Shown: positions 27,310-40,700, numbered from the stretch's first letter. The stretch is 64,000 nt of DNA from Lutjanus erythropterus (GCA_020091685.1 CM034603.1:32845696-32909695), one strand, 5' to 3'. Notes: generated by a model not told the origin, from the sequence alone. Translations and numbers: made by a program.

Positions 27310-28647
27310 GGTGGTTTAGAGTAAATCTGTACATTTCTGCTTGTCTTTTGAACACATTTTTTTATGGTTATAGTCAATTTCTAAGCACTGGAAGCTCAGT
27401 TGGTTACCATGGAAGACTTCAGAAACAAGAATCTGACATATTTTGTCAGTAAATCTAAGCTGATGGAGAGGGGTTCGTCTTGATATTTTTGCTATTTCCA
27501 CATCACGCTTGACTTTGGCCTTCCAAGGCGTAGACCATACTCACTATCGTGGTACAGCTCCTTTTACTTTGCAGAGCCTCTCAAGTCAGTTTTATTTAAA
27601 TCCACCCCAGATCACTTGTTTGTCTCATAGGACATTACAATCTGTACAATATACAACACTCTCTACCCTTAGACCCTCACTTTGGATGACAAAAAACTCG
27701 ACACACAAAAAATTACAATTTTCTTCTATTAATTAAACTCTGTACATTTCTACTTCTCCTTTGAACACTTCTTTTGGGGTTATAATCACCTTTTAAGCAA
27801 TTGAAGCTCAGAACAAAAATCTTAAATATTTTCATGCATATTTTCATCTAAGCTGATAGAAAGAGATTTATCTTGGTATTTTGCAAGAGACAGTACTCGC
27901 TATATGGCGAAGTGAAGATGGGAGCTTGCAGAGCCTCTGAAGTTTTTCTCATAAGACATTACAATCTATAAAACATATAACAGTCTCTAACTGTAAACCC
28001 CTTTTTGTCTGATAATTAAATCTGTACATTTCTTCTCTTCTCTTGTCCATTTTTAAGCGTTGGATGCTCAGCTGGTGCAAAAATCTTACATATTTTCCTG
28101 CAGAGGTTAGAAAAGCCAAGCACAACACGATCAACTGTGGCCTTCCACAGGCACAGACCATTCTCACTATGGCTACGTAAAGATTGTACAGTTCATATGA
28201 TTTATAGACACTGCAGAGCCTCTCAAGTCAATTTTATTTGCAGCAAATACCCCAAATCACTTATTTAGCTCAAAGGACATTACAATCTGTACATCATATG
28301 ACACTACCTCCTCAGACCCTCGACTTGACATGCACAAAAAAAGACAATTTTTGTCTATAAATGAAAAGTCTTTTGAACGCCATTTTTGTGATTCTAATCA
28401 TATTTTAAGCAGTGAAAGCTTTCAGAACAAAGATTGTACATCTTTTAATCAGAAATTAGAAAAACTAAGCTGATAAAGAGTGGTTTGTCTCAATATTTTG
28501 CCATTTCCAAATCACGATCCCTCCCAAGGCGAAGATCATCCCCGCTATATGGAGTGAAGATGGTAGATTTCATTTGACTTTGCAGACAATGCTGAGCTCC
28601 TCAGATCAATTTTATCTAAATACCCCCCAAATCAATCAGGAAAAAAC

Positions 28648-28725
<78 letters not shown>

Positions 28726-29110
28726 TTACCCATTTGTCTATTAATTAAAATCTGTACATTTCTACTTTTCTTAAAATCATTTTTTAAGCATTGGAAGCTC
28801 AGTAGGAGCAACAATCTTACATATTTTCTTTTCGAGGTCGGAAAAGCTGAGATGAGATGATGCCGTTTACACAGTTCACAATTTATGGACCATACACACA
28901 GGAGCTAAGTGCAGACATTTTAGAGCCTCTTAGGTCAAATTTATTTACAGGAAATATCTCAAAATCACTTATTTATCTCATAAGACATTACAATCTGCGC
29001 AATGTGTGGCACTTTTTATCTTTAGACCTTCAATTTGGATGAGAAAAAACTGAAGACACACATTAAATTATCCATTTGTGTCTATTAATTATCTGTTTTC
29101 CTTGAATTTC
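27310..29110 (+). repeat. Tandem array of about five 280-410 bp units
   Basis: CTGTACATTTCT anchors occur at 27327, 27740, 28022 and 28752, and CATTACAATCTG-type anchors at about 27633, 27956, 28278 and 28987. Other shared words: TTGGAAGCTCAG, TAAGCTGATGGAGA/AAGCTGATAAAGAG, CTTTGCAGAGCCTCTCAAG. Half of each unit resembles the dispersed element at 21418. A (CA)36 run (28650-28722) interrupts one unit. Confidence 0.75.
28650..28722. repeat. (CA)36 microsatellite inside the tandem array
   Basis: Perfect CA run of about 73 bp. Confidence 0.98.
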
Positions 29111-32100
29111 ACAGTAGAATAATTCAACTGTTCAAGAACAACAAAGTCCAGAGAGGACATGCAGGGTTGTTTTTTTGTTTTTTTTTGGTTTGTTTTCGAT
29201 CCAGGGGGCAAGCGAATGATGTCCAATGATGTCCCTTTTGGGTAAAGGCAGCATGAGGTCCTCGACTGGTCCAGCTGACTAATAATCTGTTGCTTTGCCT
29301 CTGTATGGCGCAGATAAGAGTTTCCCTTATAAGCCTCAAACTGCGACTGAGTGATGTGATGAAAAGCAGATAATCCCTGGAGGAGGAGGAGGAGACGTGA
29401 AGTGACTTATGAACTTTGGATATGAAACAGTTGAAGATGACGATGTTATTCTCAATATTAAGTGGTTGAAATGACAAGTGTGGGAAATGGGCCACCAGAA
29501 TCTACTTTCCAAGAGGACATACTCGCAGACAATAAAGAGATATTTCAAATATTTCAGTTTCCTTATAGCTTTGAAAACATATTCTCTCAGACTTTATTTA
29601 CAGACATACATTCAGCTGCAAAAACAATATGGCTGTGTGATACTAACACACACACACACGCACGCACAAACACACACACCTCGCAGGAGAATTGATTGAC
29701 TATTCTGTCTCAATACATCTCTCCTTCTGTTACTTAGCAACCGGTGCCTGAGAGGATATGGATGCTGGAGAAGTTGTACTCCTGTGCATTTTCAGTTGAT
29801 AAAGAGATATGATTAATGAAAACTTCAACGTTACGACGTTGTGAGATGTCGGGAAAAAAAAAAAAAAGACTCCAAAATATCAGAAGGATCTTGTTTGTTT
29901 TCTTGCCTCTTGAATTGTTGACTTCAAGTACTCCACGGCTGCAGGAGAGTTATAATCAATGACAAGAATATCCTAATTTGCTATTTCAGTATTGTGGAAA
30001 TTGAGCTAGTAGATTAAATTGTTGAGTTGTTTTAATCAATATGTTTTTGTTCGGTTGTTAGCTGCATCACAGCATGTAAAACAAATTGCTTTTGTGTTGC
30101 TAAAACTGACAAAGAAGCCCAAATTTAACCATCTTTACTATCACCAGCATTAATGTCTTATGTGCATTTTTATTCTTTAATAATTACAGACACTGTTGAA
30201 ACATAAATATGTTTTTATGTTATGCTCTCCACATTCTATGATATTGTTTAATTTCCTTTCTTCTAGGACATATTACATTTTAACAAGGATGAACTAGCGT
30301 TCTTTCTTCCTAAAAAAAGCTGATAAAAGACACTTTGGAACAGACACACACCATGATTCCTGCAAAGAATGAACTCAATACTCCTGCAACAGAAGCAAGG
30401 TGGAGAAAATATCCAGACTACGGCGATCTAAACGTTCAATACTGCACTCGGATTCTGCTTTATAAATCTTTAACATCTTCACAGAACATGTTGAAAGTGG
30501 CCCTTAAGAAGTGGTTACATAACACAATGTACAACACGTTATTTTAATTATTTTGATTTCTTATAATGACCAAGAAATCAAGAGTATGTTAACATAGCTA
30601 CCTCTGTCTTGCTTTTGTTTTAATGTAAAAAATAGCAGTAATTTTTAGCATAAAATAAATTTATACACTCATTCGTGTGTCAGGATTTTTTACAAAACAC
30701 GCCTGATGATGCACTCCTTGCAGTAAAAGGACTTCCAATACGTTTGACTGATCTCTAATAAAACCCAACCTGTCTCATGTGCTTTAATGACTCTCTGAGA
30801 ACCAAAATTCACTTTTATACATTTAAACTTCACATTATTTCCCGCACACGTGACATGAAAATGCTCTCACACAGACTGACAGCAGTGTATCCAACATTTA
30901 GGCCATTTTTTGATTTAAAAATACACCCATTCTGCTCCCTGCTGCAGGAGATTGAAAGATGAAAAACACGTGAAGAATTACTGAAGTTACAAAATGAAAA
31001 GTGGAAAAAATACCAGAAGTCTGCTGATTACTTTTCTGGTTTACTTTAGTGTTAAGACAGTGTGCAGGAAATGATTTTTCTTTCATCGTCTTAATGCAGG
31101 AAATTCCTCAGTAAATATCTCTGATAGTAAATGACCTGCAGAAATTATCTCTGGTCGACACATATACAACATTTTTTAAATTCCAATATCCTTTCAGCTG
31201 TGGCATAGTTATTTCACAGAAAGAAAAAAAAATGCAATCAATATTTTGTTTTTGTAAAAAATGAAATCAATCACATGTGTGTCAGCTGAACAACAGATAA
31301 GCAGATAAGACTGTTTGTGGGTTAAACAACTGACTGAGCTGCAGTGTCCTCTAATGAGGTGTTCACTGCACTTCAGCACATTCTGAGACCAAGAGGAAAC
31401 ATCTCGAATGTTTTTGGATCAGAGTTCTTCTGCTCTGTTCCAATTGATTTTCTTTTCTTTTTTTCTTTGCTTTTCTTTACCAATATGTGTTACTTTTTCT
31501 GCCACGGCTCATCAGTCTTTTTCCGAGATGAATTTGCTGACAGAGTTGCTGTGAATTATGTAAAATGCTGAACAAATCACAAACATTTGACTGATGGATA
31601 GAAAGGATGCACACACAAAAAAATTGCTTTGTCATTCTGCAGAGATGTAAGTAAATAAATAAATAAGAAAATTGCTTTACCTAACACTCAATTCGAAGTT
31701 TCAAATTGAATCTACATCTTCTAATATTTGATATTTATTACCTTTAATAAGCCCAATAAATAGCTGAATTAGCCTTTGTCAGAAACACTGGGTCTGATCT
31801 CACCATGTTAATATTACAAGTGCAGAGAAAGGTGTTAATTAAGATGTAAACCCCAAATAACAGGGTCATAAAGTATGTGTTGTAACAGTGGAAATTTTTC
31901 ATTTTTTTCCGATAAAATAAACTGTTCTGTTTTCTTTCTCATCATCGAAATATCCTCCTGCCTGTGAAGCTCACAGGGCGAGCAGCTGAATCAGAGGCCG
32001 ACACGGATATCATCATTATTAACCGTATTGAGAGGAGGAGGAAGCTGAAGTTTTTAATGGCTCTCTGCTCAATAGATAGTAAAAACAGCGCCGCTGACAT

Positions 32101-33165
32101 TTATTTTTTTTCTACATATTCTTGGTGCCGGTCATTCATCCATGCGCTACAGGTCAGATCCCAACCACCCAAACGATCCCACACAAATGCCTCCGTGTTT
32201 AGCAAACAGCGCCGAGTGAGATTGAAGTGATCGATGATCAATATATCGAACGCGGCGATCAATTCCTGAACTTTAGGGGGGAAACAGCTTAACCACGGAG
32301 CTTTATGATTTCCAGAAATAACAGTTAGCACAGACGGATGTTTTCCGGTTTATAATTTATAGGCTGTCCTTGGTAAGAATTATTGTTGACCTCCGTGCCC
32401 TTAAAATGTGTTTTTGTGATTAAATTTGTAAAATAAAACCGGAACAAATGCAGTAATAATCTTTGGTTCAGTGTTTATATTTTAGGTTTATTTTGGGCTG
32501 TAGGACAGAAGGCCTGAACTCAGAGCAAAATATATGAGCTCAAGAAAAAAGGTGAGTGTGTGTGTGTGTGTGTGTCGTTTCTTCTCAGTTATTTTCTTTA
32601 ATTAATAAGAATTAAGAAGCCCTATTAAACTTTACTATAATATTAATAATATTAGTCCTATACGGGAAAAAATATAATTTCTATCTTAGTTTTATCTTAT
32701 AGTTGAAAATCTACAAATCGAAAAAAACCATATAGAAGTGTTTGTGGCACAGTTCGACATCCAATATGAAGGTATACATTTAATTAATTTGTTTATACTA
32801 TAAATTAAATCAAAGTATTTGCTATAAATTGTAAAATATATATTTTTAGAAATTCTAATTCAACTTTATTTAGTACTTAGGCTGATCATGTTCACAGGTG
32901 ATTCAAACGCAGAATCTTCCCCATTTTCTGGCAATATTCTATTCTATTAATAATTAACGAACAAACTTAAAAATACGCATTGGATAAACTATAAATATCT
33001 TTCTTTTCGTTCAATAATATCTTAATTAGCTCTTACAGCAAACTGAATCTCTGAGAACAATATAAAAATCTATTTTTAAAAATATGGATTATTGGCACAA
33101 CTCTTTTTAAGCTTCTAAAATTCTCTGAGCCACCAGATTTCTCACTGTTTAGTTACACACGCACT

Positions 33166-33170
<5 letters not shown>

Positions 33171-33242
<72 letters not shown>
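33171..33242. repeat. (CA)36 microsatellite
   Basis: Perfect CA run of about 72 bp, 3.4 kb upstream of onecut3. Confidence 0.98.
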
Positions 33243-33245
<3 letters not shown>

Positions 33246-33476
33246 CAGTCAGCTAAACGGGCAGCATCTGTGTATCTGCCGTGGGTGAAGAAGAAGATGG
33301 TACAAACACGCATCAATCAACGGCTCTGAGTCCGCTGACCGACTCTTCATTTGTTTCTGTTAGTCAGTGAGCAAAGAGATTAGAGACATCGAACACACCG
33401 AACACACCATTGTCTGCAAAATAAATACAAATTTATATTTGATAAAACATTAAATAAATAGACCTGCACTTACGCG

Positions 33477-33478
<2 letters not shown>

Positions 33479-33523
<45 letters not shown>
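33479..33523. repeat. (AAT)15 microsatellite
   Basis: Perfect trinucleotide run. Confidence 0.97.
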
Positions 33524-33525
<2 letters not shown>

Positions 33526-34869
33526 GTTAAGATTATTTATTATTATATTCTTTGATTTGTTAAAAGGTTGTTTACATTGTTGTGACGTAACACTGCTATA
33601 GCCTACATGTCAGTGATCCAAATTATCGATTTGACATAAAATCGCAACAAACACCCACCTGCTTCACAAGTCAAGAATCTATGTGACATTTATTTATTTA
33701 TTTGTTTATTTATCTATCTAATTATCCATTTATATGTCATTTATAGGTTATTATTGTATATGTTGTTAAATACTGTTTAATACATGCTATTTAATTTAAT
33801 ACTGATTAATTAAATTCAATTAATTAATTTGGCATAATTACAATCTGTTTTATAACTTTGGATATATGTATGTAATATTTTAATATTTGTATTCTGCTCT
33901 CTGATTTCTTATGAAATATGTCAGTGTGTGTGTGTGTGTATGTTTGTGTGTGTAGATTGTGTGTTTTATTGTTTTATTTCACCTGTCCAAGGACTTCTAA
34001 ACTAAATTCAGTACAGCATCTTTTCTCGATTTTGAGATTAATTAGTATTAGTAATTTGCACACCGTCTGTGATATAAATAAACTTAATGAACTAAACTAA
34101 TTTTTGGCCTCTTGGATTATGACATTTTTAGAAGCCATAGAAAAAAAAATACACAGCATTTAAAAGAAGTGAACTTCCTTTCTGTTGGTGAACTTCGCAG
34201 AAGCCAAACCATCTGTTCTCTCATTGGTCTTCTGCAGCATCGTTGGGATCCTAACTTACTTTGTGACCTCCTTCACCCTCCCAACCCCCCTGTTACCGGC
34301 CTGCGCCACGTCATTAATCTCTGTCAATCAATACTTCGATCAGGTTTATCACTAAGCGCATAAATGCAAAACCATACAGTCCGTGGGAAAACAAAAGTTT
34401 ATCTGTAAGGAACTCCTGGCTGTGTTCAGAAACGGATACTGACTGTATTTTACACGTACTGTACGTCAGGCCACATCACCTGTCTGATACCTGATACATG
34501 CTGTTTGCACACAAACGGTGCAGCGCACCAGATAACCTGACATATTTACAACCTCAAATAATGTCCAAGATCAGCTGTGAGATATCAGATGTGAGACGTC
34601 GTGTTTGTCCAGGTGAAAGTAGTATACTCAGTGTATAAGAAAGTGAATTTAAGAATACAAAAGTTATTAGAAGAATACTTAGACTTTTTTTGTTTAATTT
34701 TAAGGTAGAATCAGCAGGATTTGTCCGAGCTGTTCGTGAACACACCAGAAAGACAGCTGATTGTTGAGTCTCATTCTTCGGACATCATTCAATTATATAT
34801 TTACACCAAATAGCCAAATTACAAACATATTTTTAAACTGAATGTTGCATGGTGTATGCCTACATAATC

Positions 34870-35170
34870 ATAATTTCAGGTAGTCTGGCTAAAGGAAGAA
34901 TATGCAGGAGTCGTCAGTTGCTATTTGTAAACAGCAGAAAGAGAGTTGATTGTTGAGTCTCATTCCCAGAACATCAAATACCGACGTTTTGATTTGGTAA
35001 AGCGTCCTGAGGACAGGAAAATAATGAGGAAATAACAGACAGAGAGCAGGATCTCTGCAGAAACAGGCACCACCACACACTTCTAGTGGGTCATAATTGA
35101 TGATTGAAAGGGATTATGTTTAGAGGAGTCTTTTTTTTTTTCAGGAAAAGTTTGCATATTATGCCTTTAA
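34870..35170 (-). mobile_element. Dispersed element, inverted copy of the one at 43258-43530
   Basis: CACCACACACTTCTAGTGGG then TCAT, with AGAGAGCAGGATCTCTGCAG and GTTGATTGTTGAGTCTCATT, is the reverse complement of the block at 43258. A further partial copy may precede it at about 34740. Confidence 0.6.
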
Positions 35171-36150
35171 AGTATATTTAAATTATACTTGTAAAACGTC
35201 TTCAGTGTATTAAAAAATATACTCATTCTGTAACACTTAAAGTGTTATTTCAGTCTACTTACAAAACGTGTACTTTATTGTTGTGCATTGTAAATTGTAC
35301 ATATTGAATAGTATATTTGATTTCACTTTTGAAAAGTATAATTATTTGCAAGTCCTTTGTAAAACACTATTAGTATGCTTTATTTAAGTGTACTTTAATT
35401 TTACTTCAACATGAGTATATTTAAGTATGCTTACAAAAGCTGCACTTCAGTTAGGGCATATATTGATATTTTATCAATATCATGATATGACACTAGATAT
35501 CGTCTTAGGTTTTGGATACTGTTATATCATGATGTGGCATAAGTGTTGTCTCTTTCTGTTTTTAAAGGCTGTAAATTCCTTTATTTTTCTGAACTCACCA
35601 GCTGTTCTAATATTTCCTTTTACCCACTTAGTCATTTTGTCCACATTACTGATGATCATTTATAAAAAAAATCTCATTGTGTCAATATTTTGTGAAAGCA
35701 CAAACAGTCATCTCTACAATGATGTTGCGATATTGATATATATCGAGGTTTTTGGACAAAAAATAATGCAATAATTGATTTTTTCCATTTTGCCCAGCCT
35801 TAAAAGTAGGCCTATATTTCCAGGAAAATGTGTATATTGAGATACATCGTATATCGTAGAATATCCTGAAATCACCCAGCCATACAGTTTATAGACATTT
35901 ATCTAAAACTGTACTTTAAAGTAGCTTGAAAAAGTAATACAAACAGGGTAAACTTTGATTTAATTAATCCAGCATGTGCATGATACTCTGCCACATACTT
36001 TAAGTTAACTAGTATACTTGAAGTTGTTCTTCTTCAGCACAAAAAAGTTCACCAAGTACACGGAAACTTGTGCTTTTCCACAATTTAATTACAACTAAAA
36101 TATACTTAGTTATTCCAAAATATCAAACTTAAAATTAAATTGAGAGAGTC
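35170..36150. mobile_element. Element rich in AGTATACTT/AAGTGTACTT words, with a nested insertion
   Basis: The words AAGTGTACTTTA, AGTATACTTGAAG and related forms recur in both orientations across the interval. The element at 35452-35802 interrupts it. Confidence 0.5.
35452..35802 (-). mobile_element. hAT-like non-autonomous element of the TAGGGCTGGGCGATAT family
   Basis: Left end TAGGGCATATATTGATATTT and right end TTTTGCCCAGCCTTA are imperfect inverted repeats. Internal TTTAAAGGCTG, TGGCATAAGTGTTGTC and GTGAAAGCACAAACAGTCAT match a repeat I recognise from many fish genomes. No clear target duplication. Confidence 0.6.
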
Positions 36151-36229
36151 TATACTGATGATAAAGTCTGACAGCAAGGACACTAAAGCTTGCTAAAAAT
36201 TTAAAGGGTATTTATTTTTCACCGGGGTT

Positions 36230-36669
36230 CAGCAGTCGCGTCTTCATCCCACCGAGGAAGACTATTAAGCAAACTGTGCTCGTACCCGCCCCACATTTTA
36301 AATACACAGAGAGATGCGCGCTCCCATCGCTCAGCCTGCTCTTAGTGGAAGCGCTGTTGGACCAGAGATGAGATATAACCCTGGAGAGCTCTCAGCCACA
36401 TCAATGCATACAGCGCCACGGCGCCGCGGAGACGCTCGGTTCTGCAGCTTCTTCCTCGGAACATCAGAACTTACCTGCGCCTCTCTGGATTGATCTGAGG
36501 ATTTGAATCAATGGATTGGCTTTCAAACGGTTTGGTCATTTTAACGCTCCAGGAGGGCTGAGGGGTGTAAGAGAGAGCGCGTCCCTGAGAGAGGTGAGAA
36601 ACAGGAGCGAGAGACAGGGGGAGCGGGTGGGGAGGGTGGGACAGGGGACCAACATATATCCTTTCAGCT
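36230..36669 (+). promoter_or_regulatory. onecut3: onecut3 promoter and 5' leader region
   Basis: GC content and CpG rise sharply here after AT-rich DNA. A TTTTAAATACAC stretch at about 36296 is a possible TATA-like element. The transcription start is not determinable. GAGA-rich purine sequence (36570-36650) precedes the coding start. Confidence 0.5.
36511..36561 (+). CDS. Possible 16-codon upstream ORF in the onecut3 leader
   Basis: ATG at 36511 to TGA at 36559, MDWLSNGLVILTLQEG, ending 108 nt before the main start. It matters only if transcription begins upstream of it; no conservation can be checked here. Confidence 0.25.
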   Translation: MDWLSNGLVILTLQEG

Positions 36670-37750
36670 ATGGAGCTCACCATGGAGAACCTGCACAGCG
36701 TCTCCTCGCACTCCCAGCCGGGGGACCTCATGAGCTCCCCGCACGCTCGGCCGTCGCCGTCCCCGAGCTCCACTCCCCGGAATCTGGTCTCACACGCTCC
36801 TGGTTCTCGGTCAGCCATGGTGTCCGGCATGGCCTCGCTCCTGGAGGGCTCCGGCGGGGACTACAGGACAGACCCGTCCGCGCTGTCCGGACACCTGCAC
36901 CCGTCCATCAGCATGTGCGAGAGCGGGATGAGCCTCAGCAACACGTACACCACCCTGACCCCTCTGCAGCATCTACCTCCCATCTCCACCGTGTCGGATA
37001 AGTTCCACCACCCGCACTCTCACCACCATGTGGCCGCCCATCAGCGACTCTCCGCCGGGAACGTGAGCGGCAGCTTCACGCTGATGCGGGACGACCACCG
37101 GGGGCTCGCCTCCATGAGCAACCTATACAGCCACTACCCCAAAGAGATGTCGGTGTCCGGGATGGGTCACGGCTCGCTGTCCCCGCTCTCCAGCGGACTT
37201 GGCTCTTTGCACAACTCCCAGCAGCCCCTCTCAGCATACGGTCCGAGCGCGCACCTCTCCACTGATGCCAAGATGCTCTCCCCGGTGTCAGGCTTCGAGT
37301 CCCACGCCTCCATGCTGTCCCGAAGCGACCAGGAGCACCTGGCGAGGAGTTTAGGGGGCCACGGCCACGGTATGATCTCCAACCTGAACGGCATGCACCA
37401 CCACCCGCACAGTCACCTCCACTCGCAGGCGAACGGCGCGGTGATGCTCGGGGAGCGGGAGAGGCACGGCCACGGAGGCGGGCAGGGAGTAGCAGGGTCG
37501 GGTATCCAGGCGGAGGAGATCAACACAAAGGAGGTGGCTCAGCGGATAACGGCCGAGTTGAAGCGGTACTCCATCCCGCAGGCCATCTTCGCCCAGAGAA
37601 TCTTGAGCCGGTCGCAGGGAACCCTCTCAGACCTGCTACGGAACCCAAAACCCTGGAGTAAGCTCAAGTCGGGCCGGGAGACCTTCAGGAGGATGTGGAA
37701 GTGGCTGCAGGAGCCCGAGTTTCAGAGGATGTCTGCTCTCCGACTGGCCG
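36670..37750 (+). CDS. onecut3: onecut3 coding exon 1 (residues 1-360, split 361)
   Basis: GC-rich single exon holding the transactivation half and the whole CUT domain, ending ...MSALRLA at a GTAAGT donor. The ATG matches the family N-terminus. Reading on past the donor gives only nine non-homologous residues before a stop. Confidence 0.96.
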
Positions 37751-40700
37751 GTAAGTCTCTGTCCTCTCAGTTTGATTAATTCACATTAAAACTGATCAAT
37801 CTGAAGTAACAGCCCGCTCACCTTTCGCCGTTATTCTCCAAATAATTTAAGATGCAACCTGCGCAGGCCTTAAAGATTCAGCACCACGGACAGTTCAACA
37901 AAGCGCGCAGAGGCACCGCGGCTTCATCTCTAAAACCTCCTTATTATTCCCTAAAACCTGACACAAAATAGATTATTTATAGGAAGAGACAAGTCTAATT
38001 TGTAGTGCATTTAGATCTGTGGAAAACAAAGATATTAATGACTGCTTTGGGCGTGTACGTGTGCGTTTACGCGGGCTGTTGTGGACTAAATTTGTAGGTC
38101 TATATTTTTGATCGGCACACAGCAAATCGCCATTGATTCACAATAAACCTCGAAATAGTCCCCCCCCACCCCCCGACGCCTTTTTTTCACCCTCTCTCCC
38201 TCTCTCTGTCCGACTATAAACACACACACACAGCGGTGGTGGAGGTGGTGCTGGAGGTGGTGGTGGGGCTACTGGGCCAACTAGTTGCGCTGGAGAAAGC
38301 GGGGTGACCCCAGGCTGCCTGATCAATACGCCAGTTCCCACTCTCCCTTTTAAATGTGGCACACGGATCAATACTCGTATCGGAGCTGAAAGACGCAATA
38401 ACCGCACGGTCTCTCCGGCTTTGCATTTAACACTGTGTAGTAAAAGCTCTAAATTTAGATCATATAGGCAGGTATGATCCCTGGGACTTCTTACTGGTTT
38501 AACACAGGCAGTGATTGAGGAAGTATTTAGATGTTTTATTGAAGTAAAAGTAGTAATATCACACTGTAAAGATACACAAGTAAAAGACCTGCATTCTAAA
38601 TTTTATTTCAGTAAAACTTAGACTGGGTTGCACCAACAAAGATTATTATTATTAATCTAATCAGAAGTAAGAAAAACTAGGTTTGAAATGAGTACATCGT
38701 GATTTAAAATTAAGCTGAGCTCTATTGCACAATTAAAAACTAATCTCATTTTAGTAAATGAAGGGGTTTACTGATGTGAACTCAAATTAAACAAAGTTTA
38801 ACCAATATAGTGAAGATTGCTAAATCAAATTAAATCAAATTAAACGTTTTGTTGGGACCTATACATGGGAAAAGTGGAGGGAAACTGCCCAGTCTGTAAT
38901 CTTTAACAGAACATTACACTGTTTGCTATCAAGACAAAAAGTTAACAAAACATGTTTTTTGCTACCTAGATAAAAAGCTAACAAAATGCTTTTGTTTTTG
39001 TTCTCTTATTTTTGCTAGCTAGCTAAAAAGTTAGCAAAACATTACATTGTTTGGTAGATAGATTAAAAGTTAACGGAATGGAGTAATTTGCTACCTAGTT
39101 AAAACATTAACCAAGAGTTGTTTTTTTTAGTTTTTGCTAGCCAGCTAAAAAGTTAACAAAACATCACATTGTTTGGTAGCTAGCGAGAGAGTTAACAAAA
39201 TGTTACTTTGTTTGCTAACTAGCTAAAGAAAATTTGAAAGAAAAAGCTTTAAACTAGTTTAAAAGTTTGTTGCAACTTAATTTAAAGTTGAACCATGATT
39301 TAATCAGGTTTAAACATGTTGGTACACCAAAGCCTCAAAGTATTAGCAACAAAAAGTAGGGGTGATGGGGGCAACTGTAACATTTTTGACATTTGCATTC
39401 ATAACTCACAGACTACTTAAAACCCACTAGTCATCCTTTGATATTGTAAACATATGTGCACTAATTAATAATACATTTGATTTATTTTCATCAAGAGAAA
39501 AAGACAAGACTACAATATTACATTTCAAGCCAGAATGAAAGAACAAGAATGTTCCTATTCAACAAGCAAAGTGAGAATCCTACTGAGCATGTGCAGAGTA
39601 AGTGTTGTCACTGTAGCTTGTTTCTTGTTGGTGGAACTGAGTGGTACAATCGCCCCTGGTACAACTGCCCCCAGTCTCCCCTAAAACCACACTGTAAATA
39701 TACTCTATTAAAAGTGCATTCGAAATTTTACTCAGGTAAAAGTCTAAAAGTATTAGCAATACAAGTACTTAAGTTATCAAGAGTAAAAGTATTCATTATG
39801 AAGCAGAATGACCCGTGTCATTTTATTTTTGTTGTATCATATGTATCAAATTATTATCACTATAACATTATTTTTAATGTTGTAACTGATAGAAGTAGAG
39901 CTACTTTTAACTCTAACTATATATAAATTACTTTTTGGTTCTGGACAATCACGCTAATCTGAAACATAACTACTAACTAAAGCGATTAGATAAATGTACT
40001 TAGTTACTTTTCACCACTGAATGCCTGACAGATGCTTCTTCCACAGTCAGAAGAGCAAAATGCGACCATGAATTTCATTGTCATTTAGTAAAAACCCTTT
40101 ATAACACTGATCGTACTATTCCTTATCCCCTGACTTTCATTCTGTATCCCTCTTATAATGATTAATGTAAAAAACAAAACATGTATTATACTGTTGGGAA
40201 GTCTCCCTCTCACCTGGCCTCTATATGATCCTCAGATCTATTTCAAGGCAGCCTTAAAGCTGCATGAACCGTTCTGATGAAATATTGATTGAAACTGGGA
40301 TGGGGATTGGTAACAGGGACCAGTATAGACAAGAACATATAGAGAACATAGAGTTTTGATTGATACTTAAAAGCATAGTAAAGGAAATGCTGCCTTATAT
40401 TGCCTGAAAATGGCACCTGCGTGTCAAACAATAAAAGTCCGCTGATGGTTTCCACACAGTAACACAGATCTATAGCTATAGTTCTTGAAGTATTGAAGTA
40501 AAATCAGGGGCATGTCCTGAAGTTTTTTTTTTTTTTGCGACTTTGTGTAGACTATTTATCTTTTCAATAAAAATCTTTCCATCACAACACAACAGAGTGA
40601 AACGGGGTAAAATGTAACATAGAGCTTAATAACAAATTGTACCTCCATTGTACGTCTGTCCCCAGCATTCCTCCATGAAAAATCATTTTAGTCATATGAA

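Larger units (their letters stand above)
18375..36229. other. 18-kb intergenic region, no supported protein gene
   Basis: No open frame here shows family resemblance or spliceable continuity. Longest frames (for example 24128-24478, arginine-rich) come from purine-rich low-complexity DNA. Contents are dispersed elements, microsatellites and some unique, GC-moderate patches (21780-21960, 24480-24900, 31950-32300, 34160-34380) that may be conserved regulatory DNA for onecut3 or the transporter. Confidence 0.65.
38505..40025 (+). mobile_element. Composite: AAGTAAAAGT element interrupted by two other elements
   Basis: The outer element runs GATTGAGGAAGTATTTAGAT through AAGTAAAAGACCTGCATTCT to 38622, resumes with AAGTATTAGCAACAAAAAGTA after the first insertion, and a similar stretch restarts at about 39690 after the second, reaching GTACTTAGTTACTTTTCACC at 40015. 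It may be two overlapping copies. Frame 39477-39926 lies in this repeat and is not a gene. Confidence 0.55.

Noticed and set aside
36516..37001. 161-residue frame overlapping the start of onecut3
   Set aside because: Begins at a non-ATG codon and is an out-of-frame shadow of the GC-rich onecut3 exon.
39477..39926. 149-aa plus-strand frame in the onecut3 intron
   Set aside because: Lies within dispersed repeat sequence and crosses element boundaries; no protein family resemblance.
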